25,999 nt of DNA. Source: a virus. Where the stretch lies: IMG/VR virus record IMGVR_UViG_3300037847_005260, positions 1-25,999 of that record; one strand, written 5' to 3'. Positions 1 to 4,545 of this stretch are shown here, piece after piece. Every line of letters begins with the position of its first letter. Positions within the stretch are counted from its first letter, which is position 1. The notes below the pieces were generated by a model. That model ran no database searches. It had not been told where the DNA came from and worked only from the letters and a program-made list of their open reading frames with translations. The translations under genes were made by a program, and so were the position numbers.

Positions 1-140
1 TCATTGTAGAGCATGAATGTAGAGACATCAGCTTCATATTGATTTGATGGCATTGATTTTTCTAGTTTCTCTAAGTGATGCTCTAGAATATAGATAGCAG
101 TGTCAAGGTCGTTCAATTGTTTGTTATTAATATTGTTCAT
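1..140 (-). CDS. Hypothetical protein, partial (N-terminal 46 residues)
   Basis: A leftward frame opens with ATG at 138-140 and stays open to the left edge, so only the N-terminus is visible. The peptide starts MNNINNKQLNDLDTAIYILE and continues with a charged, probably helical stretch (EHHLEKLEKS). I do not recognise a family. It begins 26 bases downstream of a strong leftward terminator at 167-180, so it probably has its own promoter or relies on readthrough. The upstream bases are A/T-rich with no Shine-Dalgarno, like most starts in this window. Confidence 0.55.
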   Translation of the reverse strand, partial: MNNINNKQLNDLDTAIYILEHHLEKLEKSMPSNQYEADVSTFMLYN

Positions 141-162
141 GATTAAAAATAAAAGGGTTAAT

Positions 163-180
163 AAAAGGGGCCGAAGCCCC
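163..180 (-). terminator. Rho-independent terminator, leftward, UUCG loop
   Basis: Read on the minus strand this is GGGGC-TTCG-GCCCC followed by TTTTATTAA. The perfect 5-bp G/C stem is closed by a C(UUCG)G tetraloop and followed by a U-rich tail. It lies just downstream of the stop of the 61-aa gene at 197, so it should end that transcript. Confidence 0.85.
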
Positions 181-196
181 GTATCAAAAGGGTTGG

Positions 197-382
197 TTAG
201 ATATCTGATTTGTAGATGGTATAAGAAGCCACAGCACCTACGCTGAATAACAACTGCAGGAAACCATACTTTGTTAATTCATTCCATGTAGCGTTATCAG
301 GTGCCGCTTGGAAGAAGCAATACACTGCCATTAGTAAACAAGCAATGTAAACATAGTAATAGATAGACTTAATAGTTTTCAT
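197..382 (-). CDS. Small two-helix membrane protein
   Basis: This 61-aa protein has two hydrophobic segments, at about residues 8-26 (YYYVYIACLLMAVYCFF) and 38-56 (KYGFLQLLFSVGAVASYTIY), joined by a short polar loop containing DNATWNE. Two short membrane segments with charged ends suit a holin-like or other small inner-membrane phage protein, but no family is recognised. It is isolated: 347 noncoding bases separate it from the next upstream gene, and a UUCG terminator follows directly. A weak promoter candidate at 521-553 would give it a long leader carrying a small hairpin (408-426). A better holin candidate exists at 4024-4266, so its role is open. Confidence 0.65.
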   Translation of the reverse strand: MKTIKSIYYYVYIACLLMAVYCFFQAAPDNATWNELTKYGFLQLLFSVGAVASYTIYKSDI

Positions 383-407
383 AATATATAATTAAGATGA
401 TTAAATT

Positions 408-426
408 ATGTCACCTCTCGTTGGTG
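408..426 (-). promoter_or_regulatory. Leader hairpin upstream of the 61-aa membrane gene
   Basis: GTCACC (408-413) and GGTGAC (421-426) form a perfect 6-bp inverted repeat around a 7-base loop. It lies 26 bases upstream of the ATG at 380-382 and would sit in the 5' leader of that transcript. It could affect translation or be a protein-binding site; no riboswitch family is recognised. Confidence 0.35.
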
Positions 427-484
427 ACAACTCTAAGATAGGTAAAAAAGTTGAGACCACAAAATTTTTTTTTAGAATCACTGA

Positions 485-508
485 GACGACAGGACGACAG
501 GACGACAG
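485..508. repeat. Triple direct repeat of GACGACAG
   Basis: Three exact, contiguous copies of the 8-mer GACGACAG occur at 485-492, 493-500 and 501-508. They are bracketed by CTGAGAC-like words (481-487 and 511-517). The block lies in noncoding DNA. Iteron-like binding sites or a simple-sequence expansion are both possible. Confidence 0.7.
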
Positions 509-520
509 GACTGAGACCAT

Positions 521-553
521 GAAAGGTAGAACACTACACTCTACAGATACAAA
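521..553 (-). promoter_or_regulatory. Weak Bacteroidota-type promoter candidate, leftward
   Basis: Minus-strand TTTG (550-553) is followed after 21 bases by TACCTTTC (521-528), one mismatch from the Bacteroidota -7 box TAnnTTTG. It could drive the isolated 61-aa membrane gene, which sits downstream of a terminator and otherwise has no promoter. Confidence 0.3.
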
Positions 554-675
554 GTAGGTAGTAAAAATAATCTTGTAGGGGGTAGCAAAAATTTTTTGTT
601 GGGTGGGATGTTGTAATATATATTACCCACACCCCCAACATGCAAAATTCCACACCCACAATCTACGGGGGGGGC

Positions 676-701
676 AAAAAAAACACCCTCCGAAGAGGGT
701 G
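676..701 (-). terminator. Strong rho-independent terminator, leftward, UUCG loop
   Basis: Read leftward: CACCCTC-TTCG-GAGGGTG followed by eight T. The 7-bp perfect stem (684-690 with 695-701), the C(UUCG)G loop and the T8 tract are all textbook. It lies 28 bases past the stop of the HNH-like gene and ends the long left-arm operon. Confidence 0.92.
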
Positions 702-729
702 CAAAACTAAAAAACGAGGATGGGATTAG

Positions 730-1020
730 TTATTTTTTCTTTGAGCTTCTTTTCTTTTTCTTATTTGCGTTTGCAATAGCAGCACCTCTCTTCCTGTTAG
801 CAGTACGAGTGGTTACCTTTAAGTTGCTCTTTGCGTTTGTCCCTCCCTTAGAGAGGGGTCTTTTGTGGTCTACTTCTTTACCGTCTCCTTTTTTGAGTCG
901 GCCTTCTTTAGTAAGGATACGTCTAGCTTTGTTACGCTCGGAGCGTTCAGCTATCGCTTTCTTAGAACCCCAATACTTCTTGTAGTTCTTCTTGTTATAT
1001 TCTTTACTGTTCGTAGCCAT
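730..1020 (-). CDS. Small HNH-like endonuclease
   Basis: This 96-aa basic protein has an HNH-type core: EVDHKRPLSKGGTN at residues 49-62, followed by SNLKV and TRTANRKRG at 66-79. The DH pair (51-52) with GG, NL and the final Asn-Arg-Lys-Gly match the usual spacing of HNH/McrA-type nucleases. The zinc-binding cysteines of longer members are absent. The N-terminus is rich in Lys/Tyr and the last 12 residues are almost all Lys/Ser/Arg. HNH proteins often assist terminase cleavage in phages, but this gene is far from the terminase here and may instead be a free-standing nuclease. It is the last gene of the left-arm cluster before a strong terminator, and a 90-base gap precedes it. Confidence 0.7.
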   Translation of the reverse strand: MATNSKEYNKKNYKKYWGSKKAIAERSERNKARRILTKEGRLKKGDGKEVDHKRPLSKGGTNAKSNLKVTTRTANRKRGAAIANANKKKKRSSKKK

Positions 1021-1110
1021 GTGTATATATTAGTCCTTCGTGATATGTAGTTGTTATAGTATATATCAATCTATCCATCTCTAAGGTGTTATCCGAGGGA
1101 ATATGCTCCA

Positions 1111-1278
1111 TTACTTCTTTTTCCTGTGGACCTTCTGGATACCAAACTCAGCATACTTGGACGAACCAGGATGCTTTTTATATCCAGTCGAAGGGTCCTT
1201 CATTAGCTTGAGGGAGCCTCCTTTGCCTTTCATCCAGTGAAACCCCTTGGGTGCTGGTACTCTTTTCTTATCTGCCAT
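1111..1278 (-). CDS. Small basic protein with PAPxGFxW motif (55 aa)
   Basis: The frame runs from ATG at 1276-1278 to TAA at 1111-1113. The peptide starts MADKKRVPAPKGFHWMKGKG, continues with GSLKLMKDPSTGYKKHPGSS, and ends KYAEFGIQKVHRKKK. It is Lys-rich with no Cys. The block V-P-A-P-K-G-F-H-W-x-K…G-S-L-K-L matches A-P-A-P-A-G-F-K-W-x-K…G-S-Y-K-L in the next gene upstream (1281-1391), so the two look like diverged copies. It lies 2 bases after that gene, so they are co-transcribed. No function is assigned. The coding call rests on tight packing, the shared motif and the Lys tail common to neighbours. Confidence 0.65.
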   Translation of the reverse strand: MADKKRVPAPKGFHWMKGKGGSLKLMKDPSTGYKKHPGSSKYAEFGIQKVHRKKK

Positions 1279-1280
1279 GA

Positions 1281-1391
1281 TTACTTTTTAATTTGTTTTA
1301 ACTTATAGCTTCCATCAGCCTGCTTCTCCCACTTAAAACCTGCGGGTGCAGGTGCGAATTCAAAACTTATTCCTGGTCTATCAAATCCCAT
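1281..1391 (-). CDS. Small protein with PAPxGFxW motif (36 aa)
   Basis: The ATG at 1389-1391 overlaps the stop of the preceding gene by one base (TAATG), and the frame ends at 1281-1283. The peptide begins MGFDRPGISFEFAPAPAGFK and ends WEKQADGSYKLKQIKK. Its centre resembles the N-terminal part of the 55-aa downstream neighbour, sharing PAP-x-GF-x-W and GS-x-KL, which suggests a duplicated small fold or binding motif. The function is unknown. The one-base stop-start overlap is seen elsewhere in this genome (5394, 5032, 10322), supporting a real translated gene. Confidence 0.6.
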   Translation of the reverse strand: MGFDRPGISFEFAPAPAGFKWEKQADGSYKLKQIKK

Positions 1392-1711
1392 TACTTCTTT
1401 TTCTTCCCGCCTCCCTTCAAATCGTTGTCTTGAGAGTGACCTCCTTTAATAAATGAATTAACTCTAGCCATTGCCCATTGGTGTGCAGACATTCCTGGTC
1501 TACTACCGCTAGATGCATAAGCTCCTAATCCTCTCTTATATACTTTTTTAAGAGTGGATTTGGAAAACCTTGAGTTAGCTGCCTTTGCGGCAAGCTTGGA
1601 ATCAACAGAGGCTCCTCCTTTCTTTGAGGTTTTACCGCCTTTCTTATATCCTTGTACGCCCATACCACTACCATCAGCGTATTGACTTGTAAATGGTGCT
1701 TTCTTTCTCAT
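1391..1711 (-). CDS. Small basic phage protein, DUF5824-like
   Basis: This 106-aa protein is basic and Gly-rich. The N-terminal half is Lys/Gly-rich. The C-terminal half carries VYKRGLGAYASSGSRPGM, then HQWAMARVNSFIKGG and a D-x-D-L. The pattern 'Y+RGL.A…S..RPG…..WA.ARVNSF..GG' recurs in uncharacterised marine phage proteins that I associate with DUF5824; that name is from memory and unverified. It ends in GGGKKKK. It overlaps its upstream neighbour by 4 bases (ATGA) and its downstream neighbour by 1. The conserved Arg/Lys/Trp pattern could suit nucleic-acid or capsid binding, which is speculation. Confidence 0.7.
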   Translation of the reverse strand: MRKKAPFTSQYADGSGMGVQGYKKGGKTSKKGGASVDSKLAAKAANSRFSKSTLKKVYKRGLGAYASSGSRPGMSAHQWAMARVNSFIKGGHSQDNDLKGGGKKKK

Positions 1712-1923
1712 TTTTTCTTTCGTTTTACAGATTTTTTACGTGCGGTGGTTTTCTTTTTATTTGCATCCCGAACTTTCTTCTCCATCCTCTCTCTAAGTTC
1801 AGCAGCTTCTTTCTTTCTTCCTGCTCGATACAACTCGCCTGCTTTGCGAATCATCTTCTCCCTAGCAGAGCCAGGAGCAGCTTTATATCTCTTTGGTAAC
1901 GGTTTACGTGCTTTCTTAGGCAT
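1708..1923 (-). CDS. Small Lys/Arg-rich protein, probably helical
   Basis: This 71-aa protein is extremely basic. The middle (about residues 20-50: REKMIRKAGELYRAGRKKEA and following) is a plausible helical pair. The tail is nearly all Lys/Arg/Ser/Thr, ending KKSVKRKKK. Such composition suggests nucleic-acid binding, perhaps compaction, but no family is recognised. It overlaps the 52-aa gene upstream by 8 bases and the 106-aa gene downstream by 4, typical of translational coupling. Confidence 0.65.
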   Translation of the reverse strand: MPKKARKPLPKRYKAAPGSAREKMIRKAGELYRAGRKKEAAELRERMEKKVRDANKKKTTARKKSVKRKKK

Positions 1924-2074
1924 GACTTTCGATGTTTAAGGTGAATGTTGCCATAAAAAGAAAGATTTGGATAGTATGCCATTTGTCGTTTGGCGTGGGG
2001 CGTAAATATTCCCACCCAAGAGCAAGCCTATCGTGAGGCCAGTGCAATGATAACATTAAATCCCAATCTCTCAT
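1916..2074 (-). CDS. Small Trp-rich hypothetical protein (52 aa)
   Basis: The ATG at 2072-2074 overlaps the previous stop (ATGA) and the TAA is at 1916-1918. The peptide starts MRDWDLMLSLHWPHDRLALG, continues WEYLRPTPNDKWHTIQIFLF and ends MATFTLNIESHA. It has four Trp in 52 residues and an amphipathic or hydrophobic β-like C-terminal half (TIQIFLFMATFTLNI). Similar 'WD.M.SLHWP.DRLA.GWE' proteins are, from memory, present in other marine phages. Unlike its neighbours it lacks a Lys tail. Function unknown. Confidence 0.62.
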   Translation of the reverse strand: MRDWDLMLSLHWPHDRLALGWEYLRPTPNDKWHTIQIFLFMATFTLNIESHA

Positions 2075-2208
2075 TTTCTGTTTTTAAAGTATTGAATTTG
2101 TCGCTCTCTTTCTTGAGCTTTCTTCTTACTCCTAAAAGTACCTAAAACTTTGCTACCATCCTTAGAAAAAAGCTTCCATTGATTCTTATTGCGAGTTTTT
2201 CTAATCAT
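2071..2208 (-). CDS. Small basic protein with ERQ-QYFK motif (45 aa)
   Basis: ATG at 2206-2208 overlaps the stop of the nuclease-like gene (ATGA); TGA at 2071-2073 overlaps the next start. The peptide starts MIRKTRNKNQWKLFSKDGSK and ends VLGTFRSKKKAQERERQIQYFKNRK. The pattern 'W-x-L-x-S-x-dG-x-x-LG-x-F-x-SKK-A-x-x-RERQ-x-QYFK' recurs in small proteins of marine phages (recollection). The fold looks like two short β-strands plus a basic helix. It may bind nucleic acid; no role is known. Confidence 0.68.
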   Translation of the reverse strand: MIRKTRNKNQWKLFSKDGSKVLGTFRSKKKAQERERQIQYFKNRK

Positions 2209-2558
2209 CTTTCCAATATTTTATGGAATGGTATCAGAACCAATCTACTTGTATTATTGTCACCTCCTGGTACTTTTCTAGCGAATGACTTCTTACATAG
2301 ACTTTTTAGCCTTTCCGTCTTTACTAAAATTATAGTGTCTTGGTCATTTCCTTCTACAAAGGCAAACCATTCTGCCTCTGTAGTGGATATTCCTGAGTAT
2401 TTGCCTCTACTGGCGTACTCAACAGCTAAATTATTAGTATCTGCAAGGTGAAAATCGGTTTTAACCTCTATCTTTTGGTCGGAAAGAAGATTACCTAGTG
2501 CTTCTTCCCCAATTTTACCTATTTCAAGGTCATACTTAAAGTCAGAATTATAATTCAT
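2205..2558 (-). CDS. PD-(D/E)XK-like nuclease candidate
   Basis: This 117-aa protein has the layout of a minimal restriction-endonuclease fold. An N-terminal helix contains GKIGEEALGNLL (residues 14-25). A strand carries IEVKTD (30-35), the E-x-K element typical of the PD-(D/E)XK core. Then come a strand ending in NLAVEY (43-48), a conserved-looking SGISTTEAEWFAFV (55-68), and a C-terminal strand TIILVKTERL. Likely activities are resolvase-like or end-processing DNA cleavage. Phage proteins with the same 'EVK.D…SG…T.A.WW' skeleton are usually annotated as endonucleases. It heads a chain of genes overlapping by 1-8 bases. Moderate confidence, because the first catalytic acidic residue is not certain. 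Confidence 0.6.
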   Translation of the reverse strand: MNYNSDFKYDLEIGKIGEEALGNLLSDQKIEVKTDFHLADTNNLAVEYASRGKYSGISTTEAEWFAFVEGNDQDTIILVKTERLKSLCKKSFARKVPGGDNNTSRLVLIPFHKILER

Positions 2559-2574
2559 TACTTAGTAGGCATGA

Positions 2575-3279
2575 TTAAGTTGTAGCCTTTCTAACAAAAG
2601 AAACATTAGCTGCAGTAATTTTACCTGATGGATTCACACGAAGGTATCCTCCGCACTCAGGTAAAACAGCCTCAGCTTTTTCTTTTATGTAAACAGGGAA
2701 CGAAGCCAATACTTGGCTAAGTCTTATGTATCCTTTTGGGATATTGCAGTTTCTATAGACAATTTGTTCTTTTTTAATTGCAATATCAAAGTAAGGTACT
2801 TTCTTTTCCAATGCTCCAGTAGTAACTGGTGTACCCCCGAGACGAACAAAAGCTAAGTCTCCAGAACCGCCTAGAAGATATGGGTCACATTCTTTAAGAC
2901 CATCTCCTAATGCAGCTGAATTATTATCGTATACAGGTAAACTTCCGTAAACAGATGTAAACCTTACATAACCATTTGGTATTTGGCAACCATACTTTAC
3001 AACTTCTTCTTGAGGAATAGCAATATCAAGAGCATTTGTAATGGCTCTATCTCCTACGGAAGTGCCACCTGAACCTCCTGAACCTACAATACCAATTGTA
3101 TTATTTATGCCGTTTGCATACATGTCACAGTCTCTTAGTCCTGCGGCTATTGCATCTTCATCTTTGTTATATGCAGGTAATCTTGAGATTACTGAGCTTA
3201 ATCTTACGTACCCTGCAGGTACAGCACATCCGTGCTTGACTAGGTTTTCTTTTTTAATCGATATATCGTAACTAGGCAT
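2575..3279 (-). CDS. Triple-repeat structural-like protein (3 x 80 aa)
   Basis: The 234-aa protein is three tandem repeats of exactly 80 residues, aligned at D5, D85 and D165. Each begins (Y/L/F)-D-I-(S/A)-I-x-x-E-x-(V/I/L)-V, then C-x-(V/I)-P-x-GY-(V/I)-R-(L/F)-(S/T), then (L/F)-P-(A/V)-Y, then a second Cys (51, 131, 209). Cys 18/98/178 and Pro 21/101/181 are invariant. Gly/Ser linkers separate the units. The same motif opens the 359-aa tail protein on the opposite arm (23675), which suggests a virion-associated domain used for assembly or attachment. No catalytic motif is visible. A small gap (32 bases) precedes it, with an A/T-rich leader. The function is inferred only. Confidence 0.75.
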   Translation of the reverse strand: MPSYDISIKKENLVKHGCAVPAGYVRLSSVISRLPAYNKDEDAIAAGLRDCDMYANGINNTIGIVGSGGSGGTSVGDRAITNALDIAIPQEEVVKYGCQIPNGYVRFTSVYGSLPVYDNNSAALGDGLKECDPYLLGGSGDLAFVRLGGTPVTTGALEKKVPYFDIAIKKEQIVYRNCNIPKGYIRLSQVLASFPVYIKEKAEAVLPECGGYLRVNPSGKITAANVSFVRKATT

Positions 3280-3311
3280 TATTTCTCGTTTTTAATTTTA
3301 TTTTTAGTTAT

Positions 3312-4031
3312 TTAGTTATTCTCAGCTTCCCATTCAAGCTGTTCTTTCAATTCATTTAGTGCTTCGGTTAGTCTTTCGCTTCCCTCAGCGTATTGTTCAA
3401 GGCTATCTGTCCATTTTGTGTTAAACCATCCAAGTTTGACAGTAAACCCTTTCCCATTTGTACTTCCTCCCCCATCATCTTCTAATTCTTTACCATCATA
3501 GTAAAGTTTTTCTACAAACTCTCCAAAGTTAGTTTCTAGTATTCCAGCAGAGAGTTTCTTCTCATCGAACTCTTCTCCTTCCTCTAACTCTAGAACCCAA
3601 GTAGCCAATCCTCCTTTCTCTTCGCTCATACAAGCCACTACAGGCACGTAATCTTCTTGGTTGACATCTTGGTGCAGATTATCCCAATCAGGCTCCTCCT
3701 CGTCAAAGAAACCGCCTTCTCGGCCCCACAAGAACTGGTGCTCAACTTCCTCTTCCTCTCCAGTTTCTGTATCTATTAAAGTTACAGTTGAACTAGCGTG
3801 ACTTCCGTAAAAGTGCAGGATATCATCAATATCATGCCAGTAGTGGTCTCCATTTTCTGTCATTTCGGGGATATTCTCATCTTCATTATCTTCCCAAGCA
3901 TCTAGAATATAATTAGTGAACTCTTCTTCATCTGAGTTAGCCCAATAATTATAGAATTCTTTTGTTACCTGTCCGATAGTGATTTCACCACCGTATCTAT
4001 ACCCTCTAATGTTATAAACTTTTTTACTCAT
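3312..4031 (-). CDS. Acidic hypothetical protein (239 aa)
   Basis: This is a strongly acidic protein (many Asp/Glu runs, e.g. DNEDE, EEEEEVE, FDEEEPDWDN) with few basic residues. It starts MSKKVYNIRGYRYGGEITIG, a β-like N-terminus. Residues 50-75 carry a Trp/His/Asp-rich stretch (HYWHDIDDILHFYG). The C-terminus (from about 205) is a charged helix, SLEQYAEGSERLTEALNELK. I do not recognise the family. Extreme acidity can point to a DNA mimic or to an inhibitor of host proteins, but also to ordinary solubility, and nothing here decides. It overlaps the holin-candidate gene by 8 bases, so the two are likely co-translated. Confidence 0.7.
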   Translation of the reverse strand: MSKKVYNIRGYRYGGEITIGQVTKEFYNYWANSDEEEFTNYILDAWEDNEDENIPEMTENGDHYWHDIDDILHFYGSHASSTVTLIDTETGEEEEVEHQFLWGREGGFFDEEEPDWDNLHQDVNQEDYVPVVACMSEEKGGLATWVLELEEGEEFDEKKLSAGILETNFGEFVEKLYYDGKELEDDGGGSTNGKGFTVKLGWFNTKWTDSLEQYAEGSERLTEALNELKEQLEWEAENN

Positions 4032-4266
4032 GGTTTTGGTTGTTTCTTTTACTAAGTATTTCGGAAAACTTTTCCGATGCTGTGAATCCTAGTCCTGCCA
4101 TGACTATCCATTGTAAGGATTCAAACATATGTTGTTCTACGGTGTAATCACCAAACAAGTTTGATGTAAAAGCAATAAGCATAAAAAGCAGGCACATTGC
4201 TGTAACCACTCTTTTAGAGGATACTTCTCCTCCTTCTGAAAACATTGCTTTAAAAAACTTTCTCAT
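4024..4266 (-). CDS. Holin candidate, two transmembrane helices
   Basis: The 80-aa protein starts with a basic, amphipathic stretch (MRKFFKAMFSEGGEVSSKR). TM1 is at about residues 20-39 (VVTAMCLLFMLIAFTSNLFG), then a short loop (DYTVEQHMFE), TM2 at about 48-64 (LQWIVMAGLGFTASEK), and a charged tail ending KRNNQNHE. Size, two helices and charged tail fit a class II-type holin, and similar 'SSKR…TASEKF' phage proteins are annotated as holins (recollection). Its start overlaps the stop of a 24-aa membrane peptide (ATGA), making a small membrane cassette behind its own promoter candidate (4387-4416). No endolysin is recognised in the window. Confidence 0.65.
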   Translation of the reverse strand: MRKFFKAMFSEGGEVSSKRVVTAMCLLFMLIAFTSNLFGDYTVEQHMFESLQWIVMAGLGFTASEKFSEILSKRNNQNHE

Positions 4267-4337
4267 GACTTACGCAGTCTGTCAATAATAATATATGCTA
4301 ATAATAATACAGTAACTATAGCAGTTTCTATTGACAT
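4263..4337 (-). CDS. 24-residue single-pass membrane peptide
   Basis: ATG at 4335-4337 opens a frame MSIETAIVTVLLLAYIIIDR followed by LRKS and TGA at 4263-4265. One hydrophobic helix (AIVTVLLLAYIII) is followed by a basic DRLRKS end, so the topology would be N-out/C-in. The stop overlaps the holin-candidate ATG by 4 bases (ATGA), implying coupled translation. It could be a holin partner or antiholin, or a leader peptide that controls holin translation. Support is the clean hydrophobic/charged pattern, the overlap and the promoter candidate upstream. Confidence 0.55.
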   Translation of the reverse strand: MSIETAIVTVLLLAYIIIDRLRKS

Positions 4338-4386
4338 TATTTTTTTCTACAATTTTTTACCTCGCAATAACCCATGCAAACTTTGC

Positions 4387-4416
4387 CAAAGGTAACCCAT
4401 TTCACAAATAAACAAA
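4387..4416 (-). promoter_or_regulatory. Bacteroidota-type promoter candidate before the membrane cassette
   Basis: Minus-strand TTTG (4413-4416) is followed after 18 bases by TACCTTTG (4387-4394), an exact TAnnTTTG -7 box. It lies in the 88-base gap between the 39-aa gene and the 24-aa membrane peptide, the largest gap in this part of the left arm. The spacer is slightly short, hence the moderate confidence. It would allow the lysis cassette to be timed separately from the upstream genes. Confidence 0.45.
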
Positions 4417-4425
4417 TATTTTTTT

Positions 4426-4545
4426 TCATTTTTTTGCTCTTTTCTTTTTACCAGCACAATGAGCCTTTTGACTGAAACCTTTTGGGTTTTTACAATTAAT
4501 GGACTTTTTATATTTAGTTGACCATTTTTTACTCTTCCTTGTCAT
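4426..4545 (-). CDS. Small basic protein with C-x-NPKGFS-xx-AHC motif (39 aa)
   Basis: The frame runs from ATG 4543-4545 to TGA 4426-4428, overlapping the 83-aa gene by 17 bases. The peptide is MTRKSKKWSTKYKKS, then INCKNPKGFSQKAHCAGKKK, then RAKK. The motif C-x-N-P-K-G-F-S-x-x-A-H-C is one I recognise as recurring in small ORFs of marine phages, including cyanophages. The two Cys and one His could bind a metal or form a disulphide. The protein is very basic and its role is unknown. The motif match makes it a confident gene despite its size. Confidence 0.7.
   Translation of the reverse strand: MTRKSKKWSTKYKKSINCKNPKGFSQKAHCAGKKKRAKK

Larger units (their letters stand above)
383..729. other. 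347-bp noncoding region with repeats, palindromes and G/C tracts
   Basis: No convincing coding frame is present. From left to right it holds a hairpin (408-426), a direct repeat of an 8-mer in three copies (485-508), a weak leftward promoter candidate (521-553), and a 14-bp perfect palindrome GTAATATATATTAC (613-626). That palindrome is nested inside flanking inverted ATGTTG (608-613) and CAACAT (636-641). A run of eight G (667-674) and a strong leftward terminator (676-701) complete it. The density of symmetric elements suggests a regulatory or replication-related site; this is inference. Confidence 0.6.

Noticed and set aside
485-508. GACGACAG triple repeat as a CRISPR-like array
   Set aside because: The copies are contiguous 8-mers with no spacers.
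401-520. Leftward 39-aa frame through the GACGACAG repeats
   Set aside because: The translation (MVSVLSSCRP…) follows the repeat with no family resemblance and no coupling. A noncoding repeat is simpler.
865-1050. Rightward frames in the left arm (865-1050, 1652-1939, 2179-2451, 3041-3271, 5153-5402, 6118-6396, 7234-7551, 7902-8234)
   Set aside because: Each is the antisense shadow of a well-supported leftward gene and has low-complexity Phe/Ser/Leu composition with no motif or start context.
4347-4400. 17-aa leftward frame MGYLWQSLHGLLRGKKL
   Set aside because: Very short, and it overlaps the -7 promoter box at 4387-4394, so it would not be on the transcript.
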